From: Actinacidiphila guanduensis
Lineage (GTDB): Bacteria; Actinomycetota; Actinomycetes; Streptomycetales; Streptomycetaceae
DNA: 64,000 nt
Direction of reading: 5' to 3'
NCBI RefSeq assembly: GCF_900103985.1
Contig: NZ_FNIE01000001.1
Coordinates: 1-64,000 of the forward strand
The number at the start of each line of letters is the position of its first letter. The stretch's first letter is position 1. The notes under the pieces were generated by a model, which did not search any database, was not told the DNA's origin, and saw only the letters and a list, made by a program, of their open reading frames with translations. Position numbers and translations under genes: made by a program. Below are positions 17,113 to 25,798 of the stretch, in pieces.

Positions 17113-17285
17113 ACCCTGCTGTCGGCGTGGCCGATGGGGGTGACGGTCGCGGTGAGCCCGCCACCCGGGCGCGGGACCACCCGGACGTCGCCCCCGCCGA
17201 CCCGGGCCGCGGCCTGGACGGTGGACAGGTTCAGGCCGCTGCCCCGGGTGGAGCCGACCCGGTCGGTGACCCCGCGGACGCTGGA
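17113..17285 (-). pseudogene. Fragment of a histidine-kinase-type ATPase domain
   Basis: The minus frame reads VRGVTDRVGSTRGSGLNLST then VQAAARVGGGDVRVVPRPGG and GLTATVTP. This matches the G-box and last strand of HATPase_c domains (GxGLGLx...ARxHGG...GxGxTVTLP). Nothing else of the kinase is present, so it is a relic. Confidence 0.5.
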
Positions 17286-17320
17286 AGAGGACCGATACCT
17301 CCTGGGCCGCGCCGACGGGG

Positions 17321-17382
17321 CCGGTGCCTCGCCCATCACCAGGACTTCCTGCCGGAGGCCCTGGTGATGGGCGAGGCACCGG
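17321..17382. terminator. 23-bp perfect inverted repeat, probable terminator
   Basis: The arms are 17321-17343 (CCGGTGCCTCGCCCATCACC...) and 17360-17382, perfectly complementary, with a 16-nt loop. It lies 60 bp past the stop of the leftward secreted-protein gene. It lacks a U-run, as is common in Streptomyces. The perfect length is unusual for a terminator; a relic end of a mobile element is the alternative. Confidence 0.7.
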
Positions 17383-17442
17383 CGCACCCCTTCGGGCCAC
17401 GGGCCACGGGCCCCGGTGCCCGGAGCCGCCGGGGGCCCGCGT

Positions 17443-18012
17443 TTAGGAGGTGATGCTGACCGAAGCGCTGTAGACCTCGGGGAAGGAGTAGACGTAACCG
17501 TCGGTGAACTGCACCGCGGCGATGGCGCCCGTCTGGTACGAGGCGGGCGAGACCGGGTACTCGCTGTCGACGGTGTTCTGCAGACCGGAGTAGACCTGCC
17601 TGACGGCGCTGTTCGCGACGAGCGAGCCGTTGCGGTACAGGCCCACCTGGGCATCGATCTCGGTGGTCGTGTAGCTGCACTGGACGCCGGCCAGGCCCTC
17701 CTCACCGCCGCCGTACGGGCCGCCGTAGTAGCGGAAGGGATTGTCGGCGTCGAGCGTGCAGGTGACCGTCGAGAACGGTGCGACGGTCAGAGTGTGGCTG
17801 AAGCTCGCCGACGTCATCGGCGAGACCTTCCCCCCGCCCGGCACCGCGTGCCCGGCCGACGTCAGTCCGCCGGTCGCCGCCGCGGGAGCGGTGGCCCCGG
17901 CCGCGGTGCCGCTGACCAGAGCGCCACCCACCGCCAGCGCCACGGCGCCGGCCAGCAGCCCGGCCATCCGCCTCCCCGATACGGACCGCTTTCGATCCAA
18001 CGTCATGCCCAC
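17443..18012 (-). CDS. Secreted protein of unknown function
   Basis: Up to 189 residues (ATG 18006 is an equally good start). There is a clear signal peptide: basic RKRSVSGRRMAG, hydrophobic LLAGAVALAVGGALV, then a small-residue cleavage region. The mature part is beta-rich with two Cys (VTCTLDADNP, GVQCSYTTTE) and ends in aromatic/Ser-rich strands (GYVYSFPEVYSASVSITS). It has no membrane anchor. No family recognised. A long hairpin follows its stop. Confidence 0.75.
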   Translation of the reverse strand: MGMTLDRKRSVSGRRMAGLLAGAVALAVGGALVSGTAAGATAPAAATGGLTSAGHAVPGGGKVSPMTSASFSHTLTVAPFSTVTCTLDADNPFRYYGGPYGGGEEGLAGVQCSYTTTEIDAQVGLYRNGSLVANSAVRQVYSGLQNTVDSEYPVSPASYQTGAIAAVQFTDGYVYSFPEVYSASVSITS

Positions 18013-18138
18013 TCCTCAGAGGTGTCCGGACGCGCACGTACCCGCGGTCGCGGCGTGCGCGATCAACCGTGCCTGGCGTGCCGTTCACGAAGTGCTGAAC
18101 CGTCGCCGAACCCGCCGCTCACCAGGTGGTCGCGCGGG

Positions 18139-19329
18139 TCAGGCCGTTCCTGTGGTGAGAGTGTCCGCGGTCCGCACGGTGGCCCTGCCAGGCGCCGGGG
18201 CACCGGCGGAACGGGGAGCGACCGACACCCGCCAGCCGCCGCCGGCCAGCTTGCGCCGCAGCAGCTCCGCAACGCCGGGGGATGCGGCGATGTACGCCAC
18301 CAGCTCGTCCGGAGCGGAGCCGTTCGCCGTCGCTGCCGGGGCGTCACCGTCGCAGGGCGCGCCCAGTCGCAGCGAGTCGGCGCCGACGCCGAACTCGGCC
18401 GTCTCGTCCAGCAACCGCCCGAGTTCGCCCGGCCGGCCGGCCACCGTGACACGCAGCGTCACCTGCGCGCCGGGCGAAGCGCGGTTCGGGCCGTGCACGC
18501 TCTGCCAGCCGTCCTGACCGCGGTCGAGCAGTTCTTCTACCGCCGCGAGGGCACCCGGGCCGCACGTCGCCGCGGCCCGCAGCGCCGCCACGAGGGTGTT
18601 CAAGTCCTCGGCCAGCCCGCCGAGCGTGTCCGCGACATGCGCGGCGTTGGAGCCGATGATGTCGCGCCACAGCCGTGGGTCGCCGCCCGCGATCCGGGTG
18701 ACGTCGCGCGCCCCGCGCCCGGCCAGCCGCAACGCCTCGTCCGGGGCTCCCCGCAGCCGCGCCGCCATCAGCGAGGCCACCACGTGCGGGGCGTGGGACA
18801 CCAGCGCCACCGCGCGGTCGTGGTCACATGGGTCCATCATCACCGGGACCGCGCCGCACAGCGCCACGGCCGCCAGCACCCGGTTGAGCGCGTCGGCGGT
18901 GGTCTGCCCGGTGGGGGTGAGCACCCATGGGCGGCCGTCGAACAGGTCGGCGCGGGCGCCAAGCGGCCCGGAGCGTTCGCTGCCGGCCATGGGGTGGCCG
19001 CCGACGTAGCTCGCCTGGTCCGCGACGCCTTGGGCGACGGCGCGCGTGGTGGCGTCCTTGACGCTCGCCACGTCGGTGTAGGTGAGCGCGAGGCCGCGGT
19101 CCTGCTGCTCGGCAAGGACGCGGACGACGTTGCGGGGCGGCACGGCCAGCACCGCGAGGTCCACCGGGGCGGTGGGCACCGCGAGCGTGCCGGCGCCCAG
19201 GGCCGCGGCGCCCCGCGCCGCCTGCGGATCCACGTCGAGCAGATGCACGCGGACCCCGCGCCGGCTCAAGGCCAGGCCGGCCGACGTGCCGATGAGCCCT
19301 GTCCCCACGATCACCGCCGTGCGGATCAT
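18139..19329 (-). CDS. tyrA: Prephenate dehydrogenase
   Basis: 396 residues from ATG 19329 (RBS GGGGAGG). The N-terminal Rossmann fold is MIRTAVIVGTGLIGTSAGLA. The prephenate dehydrogenase signatures YVGGHPMAGSERSG and LVSHAPHVVASLMA (substrate-binding His/Arg region) and the helical C-terminal dimer domain follow. An ACT-like tail (VTLRVTVAGRPGELGRLLDE) is present. It converts prephenate to 4-hydroxyphenylpyruvate with NAD+, the committed step to tyrosine. Its place next to a divergent oxidative gene set suggests an extra pathway copy that raises hydroxyphenylpyruvate/tyrosine supply; whether the genome has another tyrA cannot be seen here. Confidence 0.92.
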   Translation of the reverse strand: MIRTAVIVGTGLIGTSAGLALSRRGVRVHLLDVDPQAARGAAALGAGTLAVPTAPVDLAVLAVPPRNVVRVLAEQQDRGLALTYTDVASVKDATTRAVAQGVADQASYVGGHPMAGSERSGPLGARADLFDGRPWVLTPTGQTTADALNRVLAAVALCGAVPVMMDPCDHDRAVALVSHAPHVVASLMAARLRGAPDEALRLAGRGARDVTRIAGGDPRLWRDIIGSNAAHVADTLGGLAEDLNTLVAALRAAATCGPGALAAVEELLDRGQDGWQSVHGPNRASPGAQVTLRVTVAGRPGELGRLLDETAEFGVGADSLRLGAPCDGDAPAATANGSAPDELVAYIAASPGVAELLRRKLAGGGWRVSVAPRSAGAPAPGRATVRTADTLTTGTA

Positions 19330-19931
19330 CGGCCATGCCTCCCCATCTCGGTCTCCGTTCCCGGTCGCTTCGGACACCGGTGCCGGGCGCCGTCGGCGTG
19401 GGTCCGCCCCGGGGCCGAGCCGGTCGTCGTCGCGGCCGGGGCCGTCACCACGCCGCCCCCTGAGGCCACCCCTGATGCCTCGCGGGCGGGCACGGCCGCG
19501 GCGCGAACGGCAGTGCGGCACACGGTCGCAGGGGTCCTTCGGCCGGACCCCGGCGTCCCCCGGGGGGACACGTTGCAGTCTCGCCCGGGGCCGTGGCACG
19601 TCTTCGGGCGTGCGCGCACGGTGTGTGCCACATCCGCGCACGGCCCGGGTACGCGAACGCGACAGTGCGGGTGCGCGCGGGCGCTACAGCCCGTCCCGCA
19701 CGGCCCTTAACGTGCCGTTACCGGAAGCGGGAACCGGACCGGCTGCCTTCCCGGGCCGGGCTGCGTCGGAGGTCCGCGGCCGAGTCAGGCCCGCGGCAGC
19801 ACACCGCGGACCTGTTCCCTGACCCGCCGCGGCTGCGCTCCCGTGGACGCGACGGCCCGTTGGCAGACGGATCCCGGCCGTGGTCGTCCCGGCCGCGCCG
19901 TCCGACACGGGGAGGAACACGAGGAGGAAGA
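19330..19931. other. Divergent promoter region between tyrA and the flavin cluster
   Basis: No gene. The 600 bp separate leftward tyrA from the rightward cluster and should hold promoters for both. They include the short palindrome at 19708-19720 and a G+C-rich stretch with GTGCGCGCACGGTGTG near 19610. Confidence 0.5.
19708..19720. promoter_or_regulatory. Candidate operator TAACGTGCCGTTA
   Basis: Arms TAACG/CGTTA are perfect around a 3-nt centre, in an AT-enriched pocket of the divergent intergenic region. Which regulator (TetR, AraC or one outside) might bind is unknown. Confidence 0.4.
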
Positions 19932-20435
19932 GGCATGGAACTCGATCTGCGCGCCGCCATGCGCCACTTCGCCACCGGCGTGAGCGTGGTGAGCACTTTC
20001 GCCGCGGCGCCGGACGCCCCGGGCGGCGTGCGCCACGACGCGGTGACCGTCAATTCCCTGGCCCCGGTCTCGTACGACCCCCCGCTCGTCTCCCTGTGCC
20101 TGCACAACGAGTCAGCCCTGCTCGCCGACCTGCTGGCGGCCGGCCGGTGGGGGGTGTCCATCCTCGGGGCGGACGGCGCCCGGACGGCGGCCTTGCTGGC
20201 CCGCCCCCGGGAGCGGCGGCGCGAAGCACTCGCCACGCTGCCGGCCGACCGCGGCACGCACACCGGAGCGCTGATCTTCAGCGGCCCCGGCTGGCTGGAG
20301 TGCGCGCTCGCCGACTCCTTCGCGGCCGGCGACCACCTCATGGTGATCGGCGAGGTGCTCGCCACCGGGGTGCGCGAACCGCAGGAGCCACTGATCTTCC
20401 TTCAAGGCACCTTCACCTGCGGCGTCGCCGGCTAG
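19932..20435 (+). CDS. Flavin reductase (first of two)
   Basis: 167 residues, ATG after the strong RBS GAGGAGGAAG. It shows the flavin-reductase-domain pattern: MRHFATGVSVVSTFA at the N-terminus, HDAVTVNSLAPVSYDPPLVS (FMN/FAD-binding loop), then WGVSILGADGARTA and GDHLMVIGEVLATG. Such proteins use NAD(P)H to supply free reduced flavin to partner monooxygenases. Three flavin-dependent oxygenase types follow downstream, so it is likely one of their electron suppliers. Confidence 0.9.
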   Translation, partial: GMELDLRAAMRHFATGVSVVSTFAAAPDAPGGVRHDAVTVNSLAPVSYDPPLVSLCLHNESALLADLLAAGRWGVSILGADGARTAALLARPRERRREALATLPADRGTHTGALIFSGPGWLECALADSFAAGDHLMVIGEVLATGVREPQEPLIFLQGTFTCGVAG

Positions 20436-20560
20436 TCCACGGCAAGCCACGGCCGCCGGCCTGCCGTCCGTGCGACCTGTCCCTCCCACCGCAGCCCCAG
20501 CCGCAGAGCCACCCGCAGGCCCACTGCAGACCCACCCCACAGACCCACCGCAGTCCCGCG

Positions 20561-20584
20561 GCCGGACGCCGGCCGGCGTCCGGC
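20561..20584. repeat. 24-bp perfect palindrome between cluster genes
   Basis: GCCGGACGCCGG followed immediately by its exact reverse complement, 40 bp upstream of the FAD oxidase start and 125 bp after the flavin reductase stop. It could fold in RNA as a stem with a tiny loop (attenuator or partial terminator), or be a dyad binding site. The preceding bases are C/A-rich and purine-poor. Confidence 0.65.
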
Positions 20585-20624
20585 CCGTCCGCCCGATCAG
20601 GGCACGTCCGAGGGAGATACCGCC

Positions 20625-22139
20625 TTGTCCGAACTGCCCACGGCGGTCGATGACCGCCTCGCCGATCCGTCCCCCCGCCCGCGCGCGCTGAACAGCGCGC
20701 TGGAGGAAGCCGTCCGGATCGTGGGGGCGGAGCGGGTGCTGCTCCCGGCAACCGACGGGAGCGCGACCGGCCTGCTCGGTCCCAACACCGGCCTCTTCCG
20801 GTCCCGGCGCGTCGCGGCGGTGCTGCGGCCGGCCGACGCGGAGCAGGCCCGAAGGCTCGTGGCGCTGTTCGGCCGTGAAGCCGGATCCGGCAGCCTCCAC
20901 GTCATCAGCACCGGCCGCAACTGGGGACTGGGGTCGAGCGAGCCCGCCCGTGACGACGCCGTGGTGCTCGACCTGGGCGGCCTCGACCGGATTCGCGACC
21001 TCGACCTGGAGGCCGGCTGGGCGGTGGTCGAGCCCGGGGTCACCCAGGGACGGCTGTCCGAGCTGCTGGCAGGGACCGACCGCATGCTCAACGTGACCGT
21101 CTCCGCCGCCGGTACGAGCATCCTCGGCAACCTGCTGGACCGCGGTGTCGGCCTGCGGGGCCAGCGCACCGAGGACCTCGCCGGCCTGGAGGTGGCCCTT
21201 GCGGACGGCGATACGGTACGCGTGGGCTGGTGGCCGGGCGAGGACCGGCGGGCCCCGGTGTACCCGCACGGGCTCGGCCCCTCGGCGCTGCCGCTCTTCG
21301 TCCAGTCCGACCTGGGCGCGGTGACCGCCGCCGTGGTGCGGCTGCGGCCGCGGCCCGAGGCGCTGCGCCTGGTTCGCCTCACCTTCCGGCGCCCCGGGCT
21401 CGCGCCGGCCGTCACCGCCGTCCGCCGCTGGGTCGCCCAGGGCCTGACCAGGGGCGTGCCCCGCATCTACGACCCCGCCGCGGGTCGTGCCTACGGCGGC
21501 GCCGACGACGAGTTCCTGGTCGACCTGCCGGTCGACGGCACGGCCGAGTCGGTGCGCGCGCTGGCCGGCGTCCTGGTGGGCGAGGCCCGGCGGGCGGGCG
21601 TGTTCACCCGTGTGTCCGACACCGACGCCACCGATCCCGACAACCCGCGGCGTGCCGAGGCCGCGCTGGTGGAACGCGCCTACACCGGCGACCCGGACGT
21701 CGAGGACACCCTGTTCCGCGCCAAGATGGGCGTGGGCGCCGAGGAGGTCGACGCGCAGGCCGGCTTCCTCTTCTTCCTCCCGCTGCTGCCGCTGACCGGC
21801 GAGGCGGCCGTCCGGGCCGACCAGTTGGTCCAGGACGCGGCCGCCGCGACCGGCACCCGCATGTCCGCGACGCTGCATCTGCTCGGCCCCGACCTCGTCG
21901 ACTGCGTGATCGCCCTGCGCTTCGCCCGCGACGAGGATTCCGCCCGCCGGGCGCACCGGGCACTCGACCTGCTCTACAGCTCCTTCACCGGGGCGGGGTT
22001 CGCGCCCTACCGGCTGGACGTCGACCACGCCCACTGGGTCGACACCCTCGCCCCGGACGCCGGGGCGGTCGCGCTCACCAGGCGGCTGAAGGCACTCCTC
22101 GACCCGCACCAGGCGCTGGCGTCCGGCCGCTACTCCTGA
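20625..22139 (+). CDS. FAD-linked oxidase of the VAO/PCMH superfamily
   Basis: 504 residues starting at TTG 20625 (RBS GAGGGAG at good spacing). The FAD-binding (PCMH-type) domain shows HVISTGRNWGLGSSEP, AVVLDLGGLDRIRDLDLEAG, AVVEPGVTQGRLSELLAG and LLDRGVGLRGQRTEDLAGLE. The C-terminal substrate cap contains LLYSSFTGAGFAPYRLDVDH, as in 4-cresol dehydrogenase and vanillyl/eugenol oxidases. Those enzymes oxidise para-substituted phenols at the benzylic carbon. With tyrA nearby, a 4-hydroxyphenyl substrate is a reasonable guess. Confidence 0.85.
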   Translation: MSELPTAVDDRLADPSPRPRALNSALEEAVRIVGAERVLLPATDGSATGLLGPNTGLFRSRRVAAVLRPADAEQARRLVALFGREAGSGSLHVISTGRNWGLGSSEPARDDAVVLDLGGLDRIRDLDLEAGWAVVEPGVTQGRLSELLAGTDRMLNVTVSAAGTSILGNLLDRGVGLRGQRTEDLAGLEVALADGDTVRVGWWPGEDRRAPVYPHGLGPSALPLFVQSDLGAVTAAVVRLRPRPEALRLVRLTFRRPGLAPAVTAVRRWVAQGLTRGVPRIYDPAAGRAYGGADDEFLVDLPVDGTAESVRALAGVLVGEARRAGVFTRVSDTDATDPDNPRRAEAALVERAYTGDPDVEDTLFRAKMGVGAEEVDAQAGFLFFLPLLPLTGEAAVRADQLVQDAAAATGTRMSATLHLLGPDLVDCVIALRFARDEDSARRAHRALDLLYSSFTGAGFAPYRLDVDHAHWVDTLAPDAGAVALTRRLKALLDPHQALASGRYS

Positions 22140-22180
22140 CCCGCGGCCTCGGCCGCCTCCTCAGACTGGAGAACCCCGCC

Positions 22181-23383
22181 ATGACGACGTCACCGACAAC
22201 CGCCCCCGCGTCCAAGACCCGGCCCAACACACCGGCGGAGGTCCTGCGCCGGGCCGAGGGACTGGTCCCCGTGCTGCGCGCCGCCTCCCCGGAGATCGAG
22301 CAGGCGCGCCAACTGCCCACCCGTGTCGTGGACCTGCTGCGGGAGGCGGGCGTCTTCCGGACCGGCGTGCCGGTCGAGCGCGGGGGGCCGGGGCTGGACT
22401 CCCTCCAGCAGACGGAGGTGGTGGAGACCCTGGCCCGCGGTGACGCGTCCGCGGCGTGGTGCGCGATGATCGGCATGGACACGGCGCTGTACGCGCAGTT
22501 CCTCCCCGAGTCCGTCGCCCGGGAGGAGCTGAGCGACCCGGACGCGGTGACCGCGGGCTTGATCCTCCCGCTCGGCCGCGCCGAGCGGGCACCGGGCGGC
22601 TACCGGGTCACCGGGCGATGGCAGTTCGGCAGCGGCATCACCCACGCCGATTGGGTGGTCGCGGGCTGTTTCGTTCACCGTGACGGCGAACTGGAGCCCG
22701 GTCCCGACGGCCGGCCCCAGTGGCGGATCATGATCGCGCCGACCGGCCAGTTCGAGATCCTCGACACCTGGCACACCACCGGGCTCGCGGGCAGCGGGAG
22801 CCGCGACTACCGGGCCGACGCGCTCTTCGTGCCCGAGGAGCACTCATTCAGCCTCGGTACCCCGCGCACCAGCGGCCCCTACGCGACGCCCGAGGCCATC
22901 CTGCGGAACATGCCCGGGGTGCCGCTCGGCGTGGCCCGCGGCGCCCTCGACCATGTCCGCGAACTGGCCGTGGAACGATTCGACCGGGCCGCAGGCACCC
23001 CCTGGGCCGACACCTACCGGGTCCAGATGGCCATCGCCGAGTGCGAGATGGAGCTCGGCGCCGCCCGCCACGCCGTCTACGGCAGCCTGCGCCGGCAGTT
23101 GGAAACCCTGGCCGCCGACGGCGAGATCGGCCGGGACGCCCGGGTGGAGCCCGTTCTGGCCCGGGTGAACTCCTTCCGCGCCGCCCGCAATGTCGTCACC
23201 CGGCTCTACGACCTCGTGGCGACCACTGCGATCTACCGCCCCTCGCCCCTGGACCGCGCCCTGCGCGACCTGACGACGATGCGCCAGCACGTGATCGCCC
23301 AGGACCAGGTGCTCCAGTCCGCCGGGGCACACCTGCTCGGCGGCACCCCGTACAACCCCTTCAGTCTGGGCATCGTGGCGTGA
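22181..23383 (+). CDS. Acyl-CoA-dehydrogenase-like flavin monooxygenase (two-component, group D type)
   Basis: 400 residues. The acyl-CoA dehydrogenase fold runs through LREAGVFRTGVPVERGGPGL, then AWCAMIGMDTALYAQFLPES. The signature VTGRWQFGSGITHADWVVAG follows, and a helical C-terminal part carries QDQVLQSAGAHLLGGTPYNP. The FGSGxxHADWVVAG block is typical of HsaA/hydroxylase-like two-component monooxygenases rather than true dehydrogenases. It needs reduced flavin from a reductase, of which this cluster has two. It follows the FAD oxidase by 41 bp and overlaps the AMP-ligase start. Confidence 0.85.
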   Translation: MTTSPTTAPASKTRPNTPAEVLRRAEGLVPVLRAASPEIEQARQLPTRVVDLLREAGVFRTGVPVERGGPGLDSLQQTEVVETLARGDASAAWCAMIGMDTALYAQFLPESVAREELSDPDAVTAGLILPLGRAERAPGGYRVTGRWQFGSGITHADWVVAGCFVHRDGELEPGPDGRPQWRIMIAPTGQFEILDTWHTTGLAGSGSRDYRADALFVPEEHSFSLGTPRTSGPYATPEAILRNMPGVPLGVARGALDHVRELAVERFDRAAGTPWADTYRVQMAIAECEMELGAARHAVYGSLRRQLETLAADGEIGRDARVEPVLARVNSFRAARNVVTRLYDLVATTAIYRPSPLDRALRDLTTMRQHVIAQDQVLQSAGAHLLGGTPYNPFSLGIVA

Positions 23384-25026
23384 CGGCGCCGCTGGAGCAT
23401 TGGCGCGGGCCGCAGGGGTCCCGCGTGCCCGGCGCCCCGGACGGCCTGGCCGTGCTGCAGGGCGGTCCGCTGCCGGAGCCACCTGTCACCACCTTGTCCG
23501 GGGCGCTGCGGCGGGCAGCCGACACCCGTAACGGCGTGGTCCTCATCGACGCGAGGGGGATCGGGACCTGGCGGCCGTACAGCGAGCTGTACCGCGAGGC
23601 GACCGCCGTTCTCGGGGGACTCCAGGCGGCCGGTGCGGAGCCGGGAGCGGTGGTGGTCCTCGCGCTGTCGGCGCCCTCGGACCTGCTCACCGCGTTCTGG
23701 GCCTGCGTCCTGGGCGGCTTGGTGCCGCTGCCGGTCCCCGCAGCCGGCGGCAGCGCCGTCCTGGCCGATGCCGGTGCGGCCGCCGGCCGGGCGTGGCTGG
23801 TCGCCGACGGCGATCCGTCCGCGCTGCCCGCGGGCATCCGCCCGCTGGGCCCGGTGTCCGCCCTGGGCGTGCCGGGCGGCCCCGGGCCGAGGCCGCACCG
23901 CTGCCGGCCGGACGATCCGGCACTCCTCACCCTCACCTCGGGCAGCTCCGGTCGGCCCAAGGCGGTGCCGCTCAGCCATCGCAACGTACTCGCCCGGTCC
24001 CACGCCACCGCGCTGGCCCGCGGGCTCGACGAGGGCACCCGCACCCTCAACTGGCTGCCGCTGGACCACGTCAGCGGCATGGTGATGTTCCACATCCGGG
24101 ACGTCTTCCTCGGCTGCCACCAGGTGCACGCGGACACCGGCTGGGTCCGTGCGGACCCCCTGCGCTGGCTCGACCTGGCCTCGGCCGAGCGCGCCGACAC
24201 CACGTGGGCGCCCAACCACGCCTTCGCCCGGGTCGTCGAACGGCTCGACGAAAGCGGAGGGCGGCCGTGGGACCTGAGCCGGCTGCGGTACGTCATGAAC
24301 GGCGGGGAGGCGGTCAAGGACCGGGTGGCCCGGCGCTTCCTGGCGGCCCTGGCCCCCTACGGGCTGCCGGCAACCGCCATCCACCCGGGCTGGGGCATGC
24401 CGGAGACCGCCTCCGGTGTCGTCGACGGCGTCCTCGTCCCGCACGGTGGGCCGTCCCGGCGGTATGTCCCGGTGGGGGTGCCGCACCCCGGTGTGTCCGT
24501 GCGGGTGGTGGACGACGAAGGGCGGGTGCTGCCCGAGCGCGCCGTCGGCCGCCTCCAGGTCACCGGTCCGCCGGTTGCCGTGAGTTACTTCGAGGACGCC
24601 GCACCGCACCCCGCGCCGCTCACCGCGGACGGCTGGCTCGTCACCGACGACCTGGCGTTCGTCGACGGCGGCGAGCTGACCGTGACCGGCCGGGCCGACG
24701 ACGTGATCGAGGTCGGCCAGGACCGCTACCACGGCCACGAGTTGGAGGACGCGGTCGAGGAACTGCCCTGCGTGCTGCCCGGGTCCACAGTGGTCCGGTC
24801 CTACCCGGGCGCCGGCGGCCGCCGGGCCCTCGCGGTCTTCTTCCGTCCCCGCCCGCGGGTGCCCGGCCCGGAAGCAGAACGGATGGTGCGCGAGCGGCTG
24901 CGGGACCGCTTCGGGGCCCACGTGGACCACCTGGAGGCCCTGGGCGAACACGACCTGCCGAGGACCCCCACCGGCAAGCTCCGCAAGTCCGCACTGACCG
25001 CGCGCCTGCCCGGCCCGCACCCGTGA
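23380..25026 (+). CDS. Acyl-AMP ligase / acyl-CoA synthetase-like enzyme
   Basis: 548 residues from GTG 23380, overlapping the previous stop (GTGA). Adenylation motifs are present: LLTLTSGSSGRPKAVPLSHR (A3), HPGWGMPETASG (A5), GWLVTDDLAFVDGGELTVTG (A7/A8) and the C-terminal catalytic Lys in PTGKLRKS. No carrier protein or condensation domain follows. It would activate a carboxylic acid as an adenylate for CoA or carrier loading or amide formation. The acceptor is not apparent in the window. Confidence 0.88.
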   Translation: MTAPLEHWRGPQGSRVPGAPDGLAVLQGGPLPEPPVTTLSGALRRAADTRNGVVLIDARGIGTWRPYSELYREATAVLGGLQAAGAEPGAVVVLALSAPSDLLTAFWACVLGGLVPLPVPAAGGSAVLADAGAAAGRAWLVADGDPSALPAGIRPLGPVSALGVPGGPGPRPHRCRPDDPALLTLTSGSSGRPKAVPLSHRNVLARSHATALARGLDEGTRTLNWLPLDHVSGMVMFHIRDVFLGCHQVHADTGWVRADPLRWLDLASAERADTTWAPNHAFARVVERLDESGGRPWDLSRLRYVMNGGEAVKDRVARRFLAALAPYGLPATAIHPGWGMPETASGVVDGVLVPHGGPSRRYVPVGVPHPGVSVRVVDDEGRVLPERAVGRLQVTGPPVAVSYFEDAAPHPAPLTADGWLVTDDLAFVDGGELTVTGRADDVIEVGQDRYHGHELEDAVEELPCVLPGSTVVRSYPGAGGRRALAVFFRPRPRVPGPEAERMVRERLRDRFGAHVDHLEALGEHDLPRTPTGKLRKSALTARLPGPHP

Positions 25027-25158
25027 CCTGCAGAGGGCACCCGTGCGCAAACGGCCCATTCCGCGTGCGCGCTTCGGCGGCCGTGCCGCAGGCGCGCTGC
25101 CTACGCTCGTCGCGCCCGGTGTCACCGAGCGCAGCCGATCACAGGGAGGGGCAACCCC

Positions 25159-25743
25159 GTGCTCCCCGACATTCGACCGACCATGCGCACATTCGTCACC
25201 GGTGTCTGCGTGGCAACGACCTTCGCCGACGGCGACGGCGAGCGGCGGCACGAGGCCGTCACGGTGCGCTCCCTCGTCTCCGTCTCCCTGCAACCGCCGC
25301 TGATCTCCATGGTGTTGCCCCGTGAGGCCGGGTTCTTCACCAGCCTGCTCGCCTCACGGGTGTGGACGGTGTCGATCCTCGACGTGGCCGGCGACGATCT
25401 CGCCCGCTCCTTCGGGGCCGACCCCGAGACCCGGGCCAGGGCCCTGCGCACCTGCGTCACCTGGGCCGGCCCGCGCACCGGGGCCCTGGTGCTGGCGGCG
25501 TCCGCCTGGCTGGAGTGCCGGCTGTACGAATGGCGGGGGTTCGCCGACAGCGCGGTGGTGATCGGCGAGGTGCTGGCCACCGGCGGGCGCCGGCGTCGGC
25601 CACCGCTGGTGTCGCTGAACGGCGCGCTGCGCACCCTGGCCTGCTCCCGCGCCGACAGCCGTCCGCCTCTTGCGCAGCCCCTCCCCCGCGCCACGTCCGA
25701 CCACCCGGCCGGCGCCGTCGCACGGATCGGCGAGGAACCGTGA
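25159..25743 (+). CDS. Flavin reductase (second of two)
   Basis: 194 residues from GTG 25159 (RBS GGAGGGGC). It has the same domain as the first reductase: MRTFVTGVCVATTFADGDGE, HEAVTVRSLVSVSLQPPLIS, then RVWTVSILDVAGDDLARSFG and SAVVIGEVLATGGRRRRP. The C-terminal ~35 residues are a low-complexity extension. Similarity to the first copy suggests duplication inside the cluster and possible pairing of each reductase with a different oxygenase. Confidence 0.88.
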   Translation: MLPDIRPTMRTFVTGVCVATTFADGDGERRHEAVTVRSLVSVSLQPPLISMVLPREAGFFTSLLASRVWTVSILDVAGDDLARSFGADPETRARALRTCVTWAGPRTGALVLAASAWLECRLYEWRGFADSAVVIGEVLATGGRRRRPPLVSLNGALRTLACSRADSRPPLAQPLPRATSDHPAGAVARIGEEP

Positions 25744-25798
25744 ACGGCCGGGCGAACGGGCCGGAACGCAACGTCACGAGCAGGAAAGAGGAGGAGCA

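Noticed and set aside
18139..19641. Longer TyrA with ~100 extra N-terminal residues
   Set aside because: The extension is low complexity; the Rossmann fold starts at ATG 19329 with a good RBS.
17416..19710. Very long + strand open frame opposite tyrA
   Set aside because: High GC opens antisense frames; composition is Arg/Gly/Pro-rich and no domain is visible. Same reasoning for the long antisense frames at 20112-22109, 23233-25293, 31416-33311, 46654-49494, 48900-50654 and 51194-52918.
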